Shown here: positions 16,559 to 24,714 of the stretch, piece after piece
Layout of the letters: every line of letters starts with the position of its first letter
How positions within the stretch are numbered: the first letter of the stretch is position 1
Assembly (NCBI GenBank): GCA_003214465.1
Contig: QCLO01000018.1
Coordinates: 1-37,185 of the forward strand
Direction of reading: 5' to 3'
Length of the DNA stretch: 37,185 nt
Origin: Acidimicrobiales bacterium AG-414-N20
GTDB taxonomy: Bacteria > Actinomycetota > Acidimicrobiia > Acidimicrobiales > MedAcidi-G1
Translations under genes and position numbers: made by a program
The notes under the pieces: generated by a model
Database searches by the model: none
Told to the model about the DNA's origin: nothing
Seen by the model: the letters and a program-made list of their open reading frames with translations, nothing else

Positions 16559-17038
16559 TTTCTGTTCACTTATACTTTCATCCAATGAAGATAACGAGTC
16601 TTTTCTCTCTGCTGATTTATAGTTTTCTTCCAAAGCAAGATTAGCATCTTCAAGACTTATGCCGAGTTGACGTAATTCTTGGACAAATCTATTAGCAGCT
16701 TCAGATAATCTGAATTGTCTTTGCGCAAGTGGTTCTGAATGTGGAGGTTCATCTGCTACAAAAGTACCTTTGCGTCCCCTTCCAATTGTTAGTCCGTCGC
16801 GCTCGAGCTCTGTATAGGAACGAGCGATGGTACCTGGAGCTATTTCTAAACATGTTGCTAGCTCTCTTACGGTCGGTAGTCGGCACTGCGGTAAAAGATA
16901 TCCGACGGCAATCATGACTGATATCTGTGCTCTTAATTGCTCGAAGAGTGGAATTACGATTTTGTCGTCTAGACGAAGAGTCATTTTTCTATGATTCCCT
17001 TTTTCGTCAATAAAGGGAATAAATGATGGGTTTGACAT
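16550..17038 (-). CDS. GntR-family regulator, YtrA-like
   Basis: This short GntR-type repressor has an N-terminal winged helix-turn-helix: PLFEQLRAQI, LPTVRELATCLEIAPGTIARSYTELERDGL, then GRKGTFV. Only about 60 residues of helical tail follow instead of a full effector domain, the layout of the YtrA subfamily. The start is taken at ATG 17038 (MSNPSF). The open frame runs on to 17113 but would then cover the palindrome. ATG 16984 (MTLRLDD) is another choice. A 10-bp-arm palindrome lies 5 bases upstream and is the likely autoregulatory operator. YtrA members usually control ABC transporters, but none is adjacent. Confidence 0.83.
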   Translation of the reverse strand: MSNPSFIPFIDEKGNHRKMTLRLDDKIVIPLFEQLRAQISVMIAVGYLLPQCRLPTVRELATCLEIAPGTIARSYTELERDGLTIGRGRKGTFVADEPPHSEPLAQRQFRLSEAANRFVQELRQLGISLEDANLALEENYKSAERKDSLSSLDESISEQKLT

Positions 17039-17043
17039 AATGT

Positions 17044-17070
17044 TTATTGTATTAGTACAAAATACAATAA
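17044..17070. promoter_or_regulatory. Perfect palindrome between gntR and glnB, likely GntR operator
   Basis: TTATTGTATT (17044-17053) and AATACAATAA (17061-17070) are perfect 10-bp inverted arms around the 7-base spacer AGTACAA. On the minus strand the right part of the element also contains TACAAT, a -10-like hexamer 7 nt from the gntR ATG. A bound dimer would therefore shut off gntR itself. The identity of the binding protein is inferred from proximity. Confidence 0.7.
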
Positions 17071-17099
17071 ATGGACAATAATTGCCTATAAATGGACAA
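17068..17099 (+). repeat. Two TAAATGGACAA direct repeats, 21 bp apart
   Basis: Identical 11-mers at 17068-17078 and 17089-17099 are spaced 21 bp start to start, two helical turns. They sit between the palindrome and the glnB promoter region, so they could be activator sites for glnB or additional regulator half-sites. Confidence 0.6.
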
Positions 17100-17136
17100 A
17101 TAGATTGATACATAGAATATTTGTATTACTCGATAA

Positions 17137-17487
<351 letters not shown>

Positions 17488-17523
17488 TCAAACATATTCT
17501 GCTTACCTGTTGCTTTACTTGGA

Positions 17524-17529
17524 TACCTT
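17524..17529 (+). promoter_or_regulatory. -10 hexamer for leaderless crotonase gene
   Basis: TACCTT ends exactly 6 nt before the ATG at 17536, and there is no Shine-Dalgarno sequence. It would drive the crotonase, the small unknown protein and the selenocysteine ArsC-like gene as one transcript. Confidence 0.55.
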
Positions 17530-17535
17530 TTACTT

Positions 17536-18372
17536 ATGGATGAAAAAGCAGAATTGAATATCGAAAAGTCCATTGAATTTCAAGTTGAAAATAAGGTCGC
17601 TTGGATAACCATAGACAACCAGAAAAAAGGCAATGGCTTAACCCCTGAAATGAGAAATCACTTGATAGACCTGTTTGAAAGTTTTAACGGTCAATCTGAA
17701 ATCAGATCGGCAATAATAACAGGCGCCGGTGAGAAGTTTTTTTGTACGGGTGCGGACCTGAGCACTTCAATTCAAAATAACGACACCTCTGAGGGGGTCA
17801 TCGAACCCATTACCGGAGAGATTCGGCGAATGATGCTAGATGGAAGTATTAAGTTAATGAATTCTGTAATAGATTGTGAAATTCCGGTTATAGCAGCGGT
17901 GAACGGAACGGCTGCTGGCATAGGTGCACATTTAGCATTCTGCAGCGATTTAGTTATTACCTCAGAAACTGCGCGTTTTATTGAAATTTTTGCCCGTAGA
18001 GGACTCGTTCCAGACGGTTTAGGTGCTTGGATCTTGCCGCGACTCATTGGAATTCAGAAAACTAAAGAATTGATGTTTTTTGCAGATGATGTTTCAGCTG
18101 AAGAAGCTCTTCGACTGGGCCTTTGCAACCGTGCTGTTCCAGCGTCAGAGCTTAAAACAAAATCACGTGAATGGGCCGAACGTTTAGCTGCAGGGCCATC
18201 CCGTAGTTACATGTTCACGAAATGGATGCTTAATAAGTCCTTAGATGTAGACCGGATGACATTAGCTGAGTATGAAGCATGGGCGGTTGAAGTGAACGCC
18301 TCCACATACGATTCCAAAGAAGGAGTCCTTTCATTCCAAGAAAAGAGAACCCCGGAATGGAAAGGGTATTAA
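17536..18372 (+). CDS. Enoyl-CoA hydratase/isomerase (PaaG-like crotonase)
   Basis: This crotonase-fold enzyme acts on an acyl-CoA. The oxyanion-hole segments are CTGADLS near residue 74 and NGTAAGIGAHLA near 122. The segment FARRGLVPDGLGAWILPRL places Asp at the position of the second catalytic acid, and the first catalytic Glu of true hydratases is not present. This pattern suits PaaG-type isomerases rather than classical hydratases. The 278-residue length is normal. It appears leaderless. The following gene overlaps its 3' end by 16 bases. Confidence 0.88.
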   Translation: MDEKAELNIEKSIEFQVENKVAWITIDNQKKGNGLTPEMRNHLIDLFESFNGQSEIRSAIITGAGEKFFCTGADLSTSIQNNDTSEGVIEPITGEIRRMMLDGSIKLMNSVIDCEIPVIAAVNGTAAGIGAHLAFCSDLVITSETARFIEIFARRGLVPDGLGAWILPRLIGIQKTKELMFFADDVSAEEALRLGLCNRAVPASELKTKSREWAERLAAGPSRSYMFTKWMLNKSLDVDRMTLAEYEAWAVEVNASTYDSKEGVLSFQEKRTPEWKGY

Positions 18373-18701
18373 ACCAAACAGTGATTCTTGAAATTGACGA
18401 TCTTGCAAATGTGAAACTTCTAAAACCGAATGACTTTAAGGAGTTTTGCATCCAGTGTTCCGACTCTAGATCCGCAATTGAAGTTTGTGAAATATTAGAA
18501 TCAGTGCAAGAAGGAAATAAAGTAATTGATGAAAAACATCTCTGGTTATGTAACGAACTTGTAAGAGAGTTAGCTCCTGATACAAATTATGAGAACTGGG
18601 AAAAAGGTTTTACAGAGATGATTGATTATGCAACTTCAAAAGGGTGGACTGAAAATAATGGAACGTTGATACGCGCGCACATAGAGTGGGCTATGGTCTA
18701 G
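18357..18701 (+). CDS. Small conserved-looking protein of unknown function
   Basis: I do not recognise this 114-residue protein. It is soluble and acidic, with no signal peptide or helix long enough for a membrane. It has two cysteines close together (FCIQC) and conserved-looking aromatic residues (HLWLCNELVRE, NYENWEKGF, GWTENNGTLIRAHIEW). The ATG at 18357 overlaps the crotonase gene; a GTG at 18381 would avoid most of the overlap. Neither has a strong ribosome-binding site. It stops 2 bases before the ArsC-like start, so it is in the same operon and may share a function with it. Confidence 0.65.
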   Translation: MERVLNQTVILEIDDLANVKLLKPNDFKEFCIQCSDSRSAIEVCEILESVQEGNKVIDEKHLWLCNELVRELAPDTNYENWEKGFTEMIDYATSKGWTENNGTLIRAHIEWAMV

Positions 18702-18703
18702 CA

Positions 18704-19081
18704 ATGACCGACATAACAATTTTCCACAATCCTCATTGAAACTCTTCCACGAATGCCTTAGCGGTCGCTGAGGAAGCGGGTGTAAAAGTAGAAGTAGTTC
18801 TTTATATGAAAGAACCACCAGATGAGAATCTTCTAACTCGAATTGTTAAAGGACTCGAAGACCCTGTTGAGGATTTAGTCAGGAAAGATTCAAAATTTAA
18901 AAAAATGGAACTTACACCCGAGGACTATGTAGGAAATTCGAAAGCGGTTGTTGAGATACTTTCTGATCAAAAAGCATTGTTGCAGCGACCTGTAATAGTC
19001 AAGGGAAAAATTGATGGTGATGGTCCTTTGAAAGCGATTATCGGTCGGCCTAAAGACCGGATAGCTGACTTTATTAAATAG
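18704..19081 (+). CDS. arsC: Selenocysteine-containing ArsC-family (arsenate reductase-like) protein
   Basis: Reading from ATG 18704 gives MTDITIFHNPH, then TGA (18737-18739), then NSSTNALAVAEEAG, and runs open to 19081: 125 residues with the TGA as codon 12. This matches glutaredoxin-coupled ArsC, whose HNPxC places the catalytic Cys at 12. His8, which lowers the Cys pKa in E. coli ArsC, is present. So are R60, R95 and R115, equivalent to the R60/R94/R107 oxyanion-binding arginines. LLQRPVIVKG and IGRPKDRI are family motifs. The hairpin at 18756-18773 fits a bacterial SECIS. TGA is therefore read as selenocysteine. Ordinary gene calling starts at the internal ATG 18806 and loses the active site. 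Alternatives are a point mutation of a Cys codon or a sequencing error. Confidence 0.85.
18756..18773 (+). promoter_or_regulatory. SECIS-like hairpin for selenocysteine insertion
   Basis: CCTTAGC (18756-18762) pairs with GCTGAGG (18767-18773) over 7 bp, including one G-U pair, around the tetraloop GGTC (18763-18766). The loop starts 23 nt after the TGA, inside the usual bacterial range. The GGUC loop is the one in the E. coli fdhF SECIS, recognised by SelB. Confidence 0.82.
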
Positions 19082-19089
19082 GAAAAAAC

Positions 19090-20118
19090 TTAATTAATCT
19101 TCTTGTTTTTAAAAGAGTTAAGTTTCACATGGTTAACAACATCTGCGAGCAGATCTACAGGTGCATCATAAGGAACCGACAGACCCACTCTGTCTGCTAT
19201 GTCTCCGAATCGTTCCACTAGCTGAGAGCCAACTTCTGAAGGTTCGCCAACAACTGCCAGAGTATGAAGGACTTCATCAGTTATAACAGAAGAAATTTCT
19301 TCCCAACGGCCTTCTTTGGTAAGTCGATTGAGAACAGGCTGCATATCTCCCCAGCCATGTACGTCAAGTGTGACTTTATAGGCAGGAGTTGAGCCATAGA
19401 AAGCCAAGTTGAATTTTGCACCTTTAATTGCTTTTTCATATTCCTCATCAGATCGATAAGAACACACGATCGAGTTTGTAATTAGTTTAGGTTTATCTTT
19501 ACGGCCAGACTTCTTAGCGCCATCTGTAAGAGCTGGGATGGTTACTTCATCAAGGAATTTGCGACTGCTAAATGGATGTATCAAAACTCCGTCAGAAATT
19601 TCTCCAGCCAAATTCGTCATCATGGGACCAAGCGCGGCTAGCCAGACAGGAGGAGGTTCCCATGGCATTGAATCTGGCACGAAAATTGGGGTCATCAGAC
19701 TAAATTTATAGAACTCTCCTTGGTAATTGAGCTCGGACCCTTCTGACCAACACTTAAAGATAGCTTTGATAGATTCGATCACTTCACGCATTTGTCTTAC
19801 AGGGTGCTCCCATGTGGCTGAGTATCTTTTTTGAATGTGCGGTTTGATCTGACTTCCCAACCCAAGAGCCATTTTTCCTTGTGAATAGTTTTGTAAATCC
19901 CATCCCGTACAAGCAAGAAGCATTGGGCTTCTGGGAAATGCCAATGCGATGTTCGTGTAACAGTAGAGATCACTGTGCTCGGCAGCTAAAACAAGGGGCG
20001 CAAATACGTCGCGATTGGATTCAGCAGTGAATACCCCGTCAAATCCAGCCGTTGCTAATTCAGTTACCCGATTTGGAACCAAAGACAAATCAGTAGTTAT
20101 TCCGATATCTAAAAACAT
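19090..20118 (-). CDS. Luciferase-like F420-dependent oxidoreductase
   Basis: This 342-residue TIM-barrel protein belongs to the bacterial luciferase-like superfamily. The MFLDIGITTDLS start, the GFDGVFTAESNRDVFAPL segment, NIALAFPRSPM, and ALGLGSQIKPHIQKRY match the actinobacterial subgroup that uses F420 (TIGR03617-like, by recall). WEPPPVWLAALGPMM and DGVLIHPFSS complete the substrate-side loops. The substrate is unknown. It is convergent with the ArsC-like gene and divergent from the alcohol dehydrogenase. Use of F420 is inferred from the family. Confidence 0.86.
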   Translation of the reverse strand: MFLDIGITTDLSLVPNRVTELATAGFDGVFTAESNRDVFAPLVLAAEHSDLYCYTNIALAFPRSPMLLACTGWDLQNYSQGKMALGLGSQIKPHIQKRYSATWEHPVRQMREVIESIKAIFKCWSEGSELNYQGEFYKFSLMTPIFVPDSMPWEPPPVWLAALGPMMTNLAGEISDGVLIHPFSSRKFLDEVTIPALTDGAKKSGRKDKPKLITNSIVCSYRSDEEYEKAIKGAKFNLAFYGSTPAYKVTLDVHGWGDMQPVLNRLTKEGRWEEISSVITDEVLHTLAVVGEPSEVGSQLVERFGDIADRVGLSVPYDAPVDLLADVVNHVKLNSFKNKKIN

Positions 20119-20248
20119 GCTGCTCTTTTCGAAAAATCAGTGATGGGAAAAACATACCCTCTTAAAGATTAATTTTTGCGATCGGCTTCATATATATAGC
20201 TTTCGTCAGTTAGGGTCATTAAATAACGAACAAATGCTAGGAGAAATG

Positions 20249-21331
20249 ATGTTTGCAGCTGTCATGGAAACTGTGCCAACCGATCAGCTCGTTATAGCTG
20301 ATGATTTGACTTTAAGAGAAGTTGGTCCCGGAGATGTAAGACTAAAAGTTGCCCATAGTGGAGTATGTCATTCAGACCTTTCAGGCATGAATGGAACCAT
20401 TCCGACAGAACCTGGCACAGTGCTAGGTCATGAAGGCGCTGGAGTCGTACTCGAAGTTGGGGAAGGTGTTTCCCATGTATCAGCAGGTGATCATGTAATA
20501 ATCGCATTTTCTCCTCCATGTGGTGCATGTCCCTATTGCACAGGAAGACATCAGCCAAATTTATGCATGAATGGGTTAATGGCGATGGGTGTAAACCAAC
20601 AATTCAGGCAAGGGGACAGAGTCATCGGATCTTTTTGCGGATGTGGAACTTTTGCTGAAGAAACGATCGTCCCCGCAATAGCTACTGTGAAAATAGATAA
20701 CGACATTCCTCTGGATATAGCCGCACTAATAGGTTGTGGTGTAACTACTGGAGTGGGTGCAGCGCTAAATACAGCGAAAGTTACACCAGGGTCATCAGTC
20801 CTGGTAGTAGGAGCTGGAGGAGTTGGGATTGCGGCTATACAAGGAGCGAGAATAGCTGGGGCATCTGCAATTGTTGCCGTTGATCTCCACGAAGGAAAGT
20901 TAGAAAGAGCAAAAGCTTTTGGAGCGACACATGGAGTAACACCTGAAGAAATTCCAGCAGCTATGGCTGAAGTAACTTCCGGCGAAGGATTTGATTTCAC
21001 ATTGGAATGCATTGGTCTAGCTTCAACGATGAGACAGTCATTTGATTTGACCCGTCGTGGTGGAACTTGCTGCATAGTGGGAGTCGGCAGACCAGATGAG
21101 ATGTTTGAGCTTTCAGCTTTCGAAATGTTCTTTTCAGAGAAAGTACTTATTGGTTCAATGTACGGAAGTGCAGATGTTAGAACAGACTTCAATCGTTTCT
21201 TAAGTCTTTACAAATCAGGCAAGTTGGATCTAGATGGGATGATCTCCCGACGTATAAAAATAGACGAAGTTAACGACGCACTAGGCAGTTTGGGTGATGC
21301 CGATGTTATCAGACAGGTAATTGACTTTTAA
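20249..21331 (+). CDS. Zinc-dependent alcohol dehydrogenase (class III-like)
   Basis: This medium-chain NAD(P)-dependent alcohol dehydrogenase has catalytic zinc ligands in GVCHSD and LGHEGAG. The structural zinc site is the four cysteines of CGACPYCTGRHQPNLC. The Rossmann motif VVGAGGVGIAA is followed by VAVDLHEGKL, where the Asp suggests NAD. AGGAGA at 20239-20244 favours the ATG at 20249 (or 20246) over the upstream ATG at 20234, which lies before the ribosome-binding site. The 130-base divergent gap contains TATATATA near 20191. DUF35 and thiolase-like genes follow on the same strand, so it probably belongs to a lipid or sterol-like side-chain catabolic operon. Confidence 0.9.
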   Translation: MFAAVMETVPTDQLVIADDLTLREVGPGDVRLKVAHSGVCHSDLSGMNGTIPTEPGTVLGHEGAGVVLEVGEGVSHVSAGDHVIIAFSPPCGACPYCTGRHQPNLCMNGLMAMGVNQQFRQGDRVIGSFCGCGTFAEETIVPAIATVKIDNDIPLDIAALIGCGVTTGVGAALNTAKVTPGSSVLVVGAGGVGIAAIQGARIAGASAIVAVDLHEGKLERAKAFGATHGVTPEEIPAAMAEVTSGEGFDFTLECIGLASTMRQSFDLTRRGGTCCIVGVGRPDEMFELSAFEMFFSEKVLIGSMYGSADVRTDFNRFLSLYKSGKLDLDGMISRRIKIDEVNDALGSLGDADVIRQVIDF

Positions 21332-21357
21332 ATTTCTAGAGGAGTTGCAACTTCAGA

Positions 21358-21819
21358 ATGAGTGAATCAGAAAAGCCGTTAAAGGCTGAACTGACTGTTG
21401 AGTACCCATTTACGCGAACTACGGGGAAAGTAATCGGTGCCTTCATGACAGGTTTGAGAGAGAAGCGATTATTCGGGATTAAGAGATCAGATGGGAGTGT
21501 TCTAGTTCCCCCTTTGGAATATGACCCGATCACAAGTGAGCCGCTGACGGAAATGGTAGAAGTGTCACAGAGCGGAGTAGTTGAAACTTGGACTTGGATT
21601 GATCCTCCTCGTCCGCAATCTCCATGGGATGCCCCACATGCATTGACATTGATAAGACTCGATGGGTCAGACACCTCAATGTTGCATGCTGTACTTGCTG
21701 GTTCACCTTCAGAGATGAGAACTGGGATGCGTGTGAGTGCTAAGTGGAAGGAAGAGCGTGTCGGTCACATAACAGATCTGGAAGGATTTATACCCGAAAC
21801 TAAAGAAGTTGATTCTTGA
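21358..21819 (+). CDS. DUF35 OB-fold protein A
   Basis: DUF35 proteins consist of a zinc ribbon plus an OB fold and usually partner thiolase-like enzymes, as ChsH2 does with the aldolase Ltp2 in steroid side-chain breakdown. This 153-residue copy keeps the VPP turn (GSVLVPPLEYDP) and the OB-fold segment ALTLIRLDGSDTSMLHAVLAG. The zinc-ribbon cysteines are missing (GIKRSDGS where CxxCG is usual). AGAGGAG near 21337 is the likely ribosome-binding site. The next gene, a second DUF35 copy, starts one base after its stop. Confidence 0.82.
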   Translation: MSESEKPLKAELTVEYPFTRTTGKVIGAFMTGLREKRLFGIKRSDGSVLVPPLEYDPITSEPLTEMVEVSQSGVVETWTWIDPPRPQSPWDAPHALTLIRLDGSDTSMLHAVLAGSPSEMRTGMRVSAKWKEERVGHITDLEGFIPETKEVDS

Positions 21820-21820
21820 T

Positions 21821-22396
21821 ATGACCGATCCAAATTCACCACCTGCATCGTTATCTGAAGACGTAAAGATTCCTGAATCAATAAGTGGGTTAGAACCAGT
21901 TCGTTCAGTACGAAGCCCTATAAAGCTTGTTTATGATTTTGTTCCAAGTCCACCAGTGCAAGAATATTTGCGTTCTTACTCAAAAAAGAAAATTTTAGGT
22001 CACCGCTCACCTGTTGACGGAGCTGTCTTTGTACCTCCTAGGGGAGTTGACCCACGGCATGGTGTCTTAATCGAAGAGAGTGTGGAACTTTCTGATAGAG
22101 GACATGTGGGAAATTTTTGTGTAACACATCTACCTATTCCTGGTAGAGATGATTTAGATATACCTTATGTCAGTGCATGGATACATCTAGATGGCGCAAA
22201 CGTAGGGTTTTTAGGATTGGTAGCTGGTTGTGAAAATGATGAAGTTCACATAGGGATGCGCGTCCAAGCGGTATGGAAAAAAGAAGAAGAGTTAGGCAAT
22301 ACCGCTGAGAATATTCTTTATTGGAAACCAACTGGAGAACCTTCAGTGCCTGTAGAAAAAGCCGGCAATCGTGCATGGGATCAACCAAATGAATGA
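21821..22396 (+). CDS. DUF35 OB-fold protein B
   Basis: This second DUF35-type protein has 191 residues. It carries an N-terminal extension, the SKKKILGHRSPVDGAVFVPP segment where the zinc ribbon would be (no cysteines), and an OB-fold with VSAWIHLDGANVGFLGLVAG and IGMRVQAVWKKEEE. The ATG at 21821 follows the stop of copy A directly; the frame opens at a TTG at 21809 that is not needed. It differs clearly from copy A, so this is not a recent duplication. It overlaps the following thiolase-like gene by 8 bases, which suggests a tight complex. Confidence 0.8.
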   Translation: MTDPNSPPASLSEDVKIPESISGLEPVRSVRSPIKLVYDFVPSPPVQEYLRSYSKKKILGHRSPVDGAVFVPPRGVDPRHGVLIEESVELSDRGHVGNFCVTHLPIPGRDDLDIPYVSAWIHLDGANVGFLGLVAGCENDEVHIGMRVQAVWKKEEELGNTAENILYWKPTGEPSVPVEKAGNRAWDQPNE

Positions 22397-23462
22397 AAGT
22401 CATAATTTTCGAGATGTAGCGGTTGTTTCCGTCGCCAGTCATCAGACTAAAACTTTAAGTGAAGTAAATGAGGTTCAGCTAATGGCTGACCTTATTAGCA
22501 AGTGCAGAAATTCAGCTGGCGTAACACAGGAGGAGATTGGTTTTACATGTTCAGGGAGCAGTGATTTTTTAGCCGGACAAGCATTCTCATTTGTTCATAC
22601 TCTCGACTCGGTTGGCGCTTTTCCTCCGATTTCCGAGAGCCACGTTGAAATGGATGGAGCATTCGCTCTATACGAAGCATGGGTAAAGCTCCAAATAGGT
22701 GAGGTTGATACCGCTCTTGTTTACAGTTATGGAAAACCTTCCGCTGGATCGATAATTGATGTTTTAGCCACTCAGCTAGATCCCTATTATGTTTCCCCGC
22801 TCTGGCCTGATTGTTTCTCATTAGCAGCTCTTCAAGCACGACTTTTACTTGATAAAGGCCTAATAAGCTTAGAAAAAATGGCCGAAATATCTAAGAGAAG
22901 CCAAAAGAATGGATTTGATAATCCGAATGCGGTTAGAAGTTCGAAAGATGTGTCAATCGAAAACCTCATGAATGAACCTACGATAGTGGATCCTCTTAGA
23001 GTAAGTGATATTTCTGAAATTACCGATGGGGGATGTGCAGTAATTTTGGCTACAGGAGATAAAGCAAAATCACTTTGTGAGAGACCGGCTTGGATAAAGG
23101 GAATTGACCACAGGGTGGACTCGCACACATTAGGTGTGAGAGATTTAACGAGGTCCTCTTCGGCTTTTTTAGCGGCCGAAAAAGCAGGAGGAAATATTGA
23201 TCGGCTTGACGTAGCTGAAATTCATGGAATGACTTCCGCTCAAGAGTTGATTCTCGAAAAAGAGTTTTGCTTGACTGAGGAAACTCAGATCAACCCTTCA
23301 GGTGGTTGCCTTGCTTCTGACACAATGATGGCTTCAGGATTAATACGCATCTCTGAAGTAGCTAGAAGAATTATTTCAGGCCAAGCAGACCGAGGCTTAG
23401 CGCATGCGACTTCAGGGCCCTGTCTTCAACAAAACCTTGTATGTGTTTTGGAGGGTGAATAA
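22389..23462 (+). CDS. Thiolase-fold protein lacking the nucleophilic Cys (copy 1)
   Basis: This thiolase/lipid-transfer-type homologue has 357 residues. The usual Cys-Ser/Ala-Gly nucleophile region is replaced by HVEMDGAFALYEAW, and the C-terminal NPSGG motif is followed by CLASDTMMASG instead of the GHP motif. It retains the dimer-type fold signatures AEIHGMTSAQELI and NPSGG. It is therefore unlikely to be a condensing thiolase. It may act as an aldolase-like Ltp2 partner or a structural subunit. The ATG at 22389 is chosen; a GTG at 22371 is also possible. The next homologue starts in a one-base TAATG overlap. Confidence 0.82.
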   Translation: MNESHNFRDVAVVSVASHQTKTLSEVNEVQLMADLISKCRNSAGVTQEEIGFTCSGSSDFLAGQAFSFVHTLDSVGAFPPISESHVEMDGAFALYEAWVKLQIGEVDTALVYSYGKPSAGSIIDVLATQLDPYYVSPLWPDCFSLAALQARLLLDKGLISLEKMAEISKRSQKNGFDNPNAVRSSKDVSIENLMNEPTIVDPLRVSDISEITDGGCAVILATGDKAKSLCERPAWIKGIDHRVDSHTLGVRDLTRSSSAFLAAEKAGGNIDRLDVAEIHGMTSAQELILEKEFCLTEETQINPSGGCLASDTMMASGLIRISEVARRIISGQADRGLAHATSGPCLQQNLVCVLEGE

Positions 23463-24625
23463 TGTCAGCAGAGTTGACAGCTGTTCTAGGTGTGGGTCAA
23501 ACAAAATATTCCGCCACACGAGGAGATGTATCAATCGCAGGACTTTGCCGTGAAGCTGCATGCAGAGCTTTAGAAGATGCTCACCTGGGCTGGAAAGAAA
23601 TAGATGCGGTGGTTATTGGTACAGCTCCAGATTTTTTTGAAGGAGTAATGATGCCAGAGTTGTATTTGGCAGAGGCTCTCGGAGCGGTAGGAAAACCAAT
23701 TCTTAGAGTCCACACAGCTGGTTCAGTAGGTGGTTCCACTGCACTGGTGGCAGCTTCTTTAATCCAATCTCGTGTGCATGAAAAAGTTCTAACAATTGGA
23801 TTTGAAAAACAGTCTGAGTCGAATGCAACTTGGGCTCTTTCATTACCTCAGCCATTTTCTGTTTCAATTAATGCAGGAGCCGGAGGTTATTTTTCTCCGA
23901 TTATCCGACAGTACATGAGTCGCTCTGGAGCACCAGAATTAATTGGATGCATGGTCGCTTTTAAAGACCGGCAACACGCGTTGAAAAATCCTTATGCGCA
24001 CTTACATCAAAATGATTTGACATTTGAAGAAGTTGTTGATTCTCCGATGTTGTGGAATCCAATTCGCTATTCAGAAACATGCCCCTCATCGGATGGGGCA
24101 TGTGCGATGGTTTTAGGCAATGAAGTATCAGGAGATAGAGCAGAAAACCCGGTTGCATGGGTCCACGGCACGGCCATGCGTTCAGAGTCAAATAATTTTC
24201 CAGGAAGAGACGAAGTTAATCCTCTCGCTAGCAGACAGTGCGCAGCGGATGTGTTCAGACAGGCTGGAATAACGAATCCACTAAAAGAGATTGATGCTGT
24301 TGAGATTTATGTGCCCTTTTCATGGTATGAACCGATGTGGTTGGAAAGTTTGGGCTTTGCGGAAATTGACCATGGATGGAGAATGGTTGAGGACGGTACA
24401 ACAAGTCTGTCTGGAGGTAAATTACCTGTCAATTGCTCAGGAGGAGTTCTTTCCTCAAATCCCATTGGAGCTTCCGGCATGATTCGCTTTGCTGAAGCAG
24501 CTTTACAAGTTCGAGGCATGGCTGGAGATCATCAGGTTGATGGAGCCAAAAAGTCTTTCGGACATGCTTATGGTGGAGGAGCACAATACTTCTCTATGTG
24601 GATAGTTGGCGCTGAAAAACCTTAA
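23462..24625 (+). CDS. Thiolase-fold protein, SCP-x/Ltp-like (copy 2)
   Basis: This 387-residue thiolase-superfamily protein is of the lipid-transfer (SCP-x/Ltp) kind. The nucleophile loop reads RVHTAGSVGGSTALVAA, with no Cys. The middle carries SETCPSSDGACAMVLG, a segment typical of this group, and the C-terminal part has NCSGGVLSSNPIGASG and SFGHAYGGGAQ, keeping the His of the FGHA motif. Homologues such as Ltp2 cleave C-C bonds of sterol side-chain CoA esters with a DUF35 partner; two such partners are encoded just upstream. Substrate is unproven. A 90-base gap separates it from the ferredoxin gene. Confidence 0.86.
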   Translation: MSAELTAVLGVGQTKYSATRGDVSIAGLCREAACRALEDAHLGWKEIDAVVIGTAPDFFEGVMMPELYLAEALGAVGKPILRVHTAGSVGGSTALVAASLIQSRVHEKVLTIGFEKQSESNATWALSLPQPFSVSINAGAGGYFSPIIRQYMSRSGAPELIGCMVAFKDRQHALKNPYAHLHQNDLTFEEVVDSPMLWNPIRYSETCPSSDGACAMVLGNEVSGDRAENPVAWVHGTAMRSESNNFPGRDEVNPLASRQCAADVFRQAGITNPLKEIDAVEIYVPFSWYEPMWLESLGFAEIDHGWRMVEDGTTSLSGGKLPVNCSGGVLSSNPIGASGMIRFAEAALQVRGMAGDHQVDGAKKSFGHAYGGGAQYFSMWIVGAEKP

Positions 24626-24714
24626 CGGTAAGACTTGGAGAGAAAAATTGCCTAATATGGAATCACCCAGAGAAGGTCAGTCGGTTTATTGGTTGACCAA
24701 ATTAAGGAGTTCAA

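Noticed and set aside
17039-17113. N-terminal extension of the GntR regulator
   Set aside because: The added residues would be encoded by the palindrome and direct repeats, which look like control DNA; the family N terminus fits a start at 17038 or 16984.
18737-18739. TGA as a nonsense mutation making an arsC pseudogene
   Set aside because: The stop falls exactly on the catalytic Cys position, the frame on both sides is intact and well conserved, and a GGTC-loop hairpin lies at SECIS distance. A mutation cannot be fully excluded without the selenocysteine machinery being seen.
18806-19081. A separate 91-residue gene starting at ATG 18806
   Set aside because: It is the C-terminal part of the ArsC-like protein. 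The N-terminal part, with its active-site motif, lies directly upstream in the same frame across the TGA.
20551-21192. A 213-residue minus-strand frame inside the alcohol dehydrogenase gene
   Set aside because: It is a shadow of a strongly conserved plus-strand gene; its composition is low-complexity Ala/Pro/Ser/Thr and no motif is recognisable.
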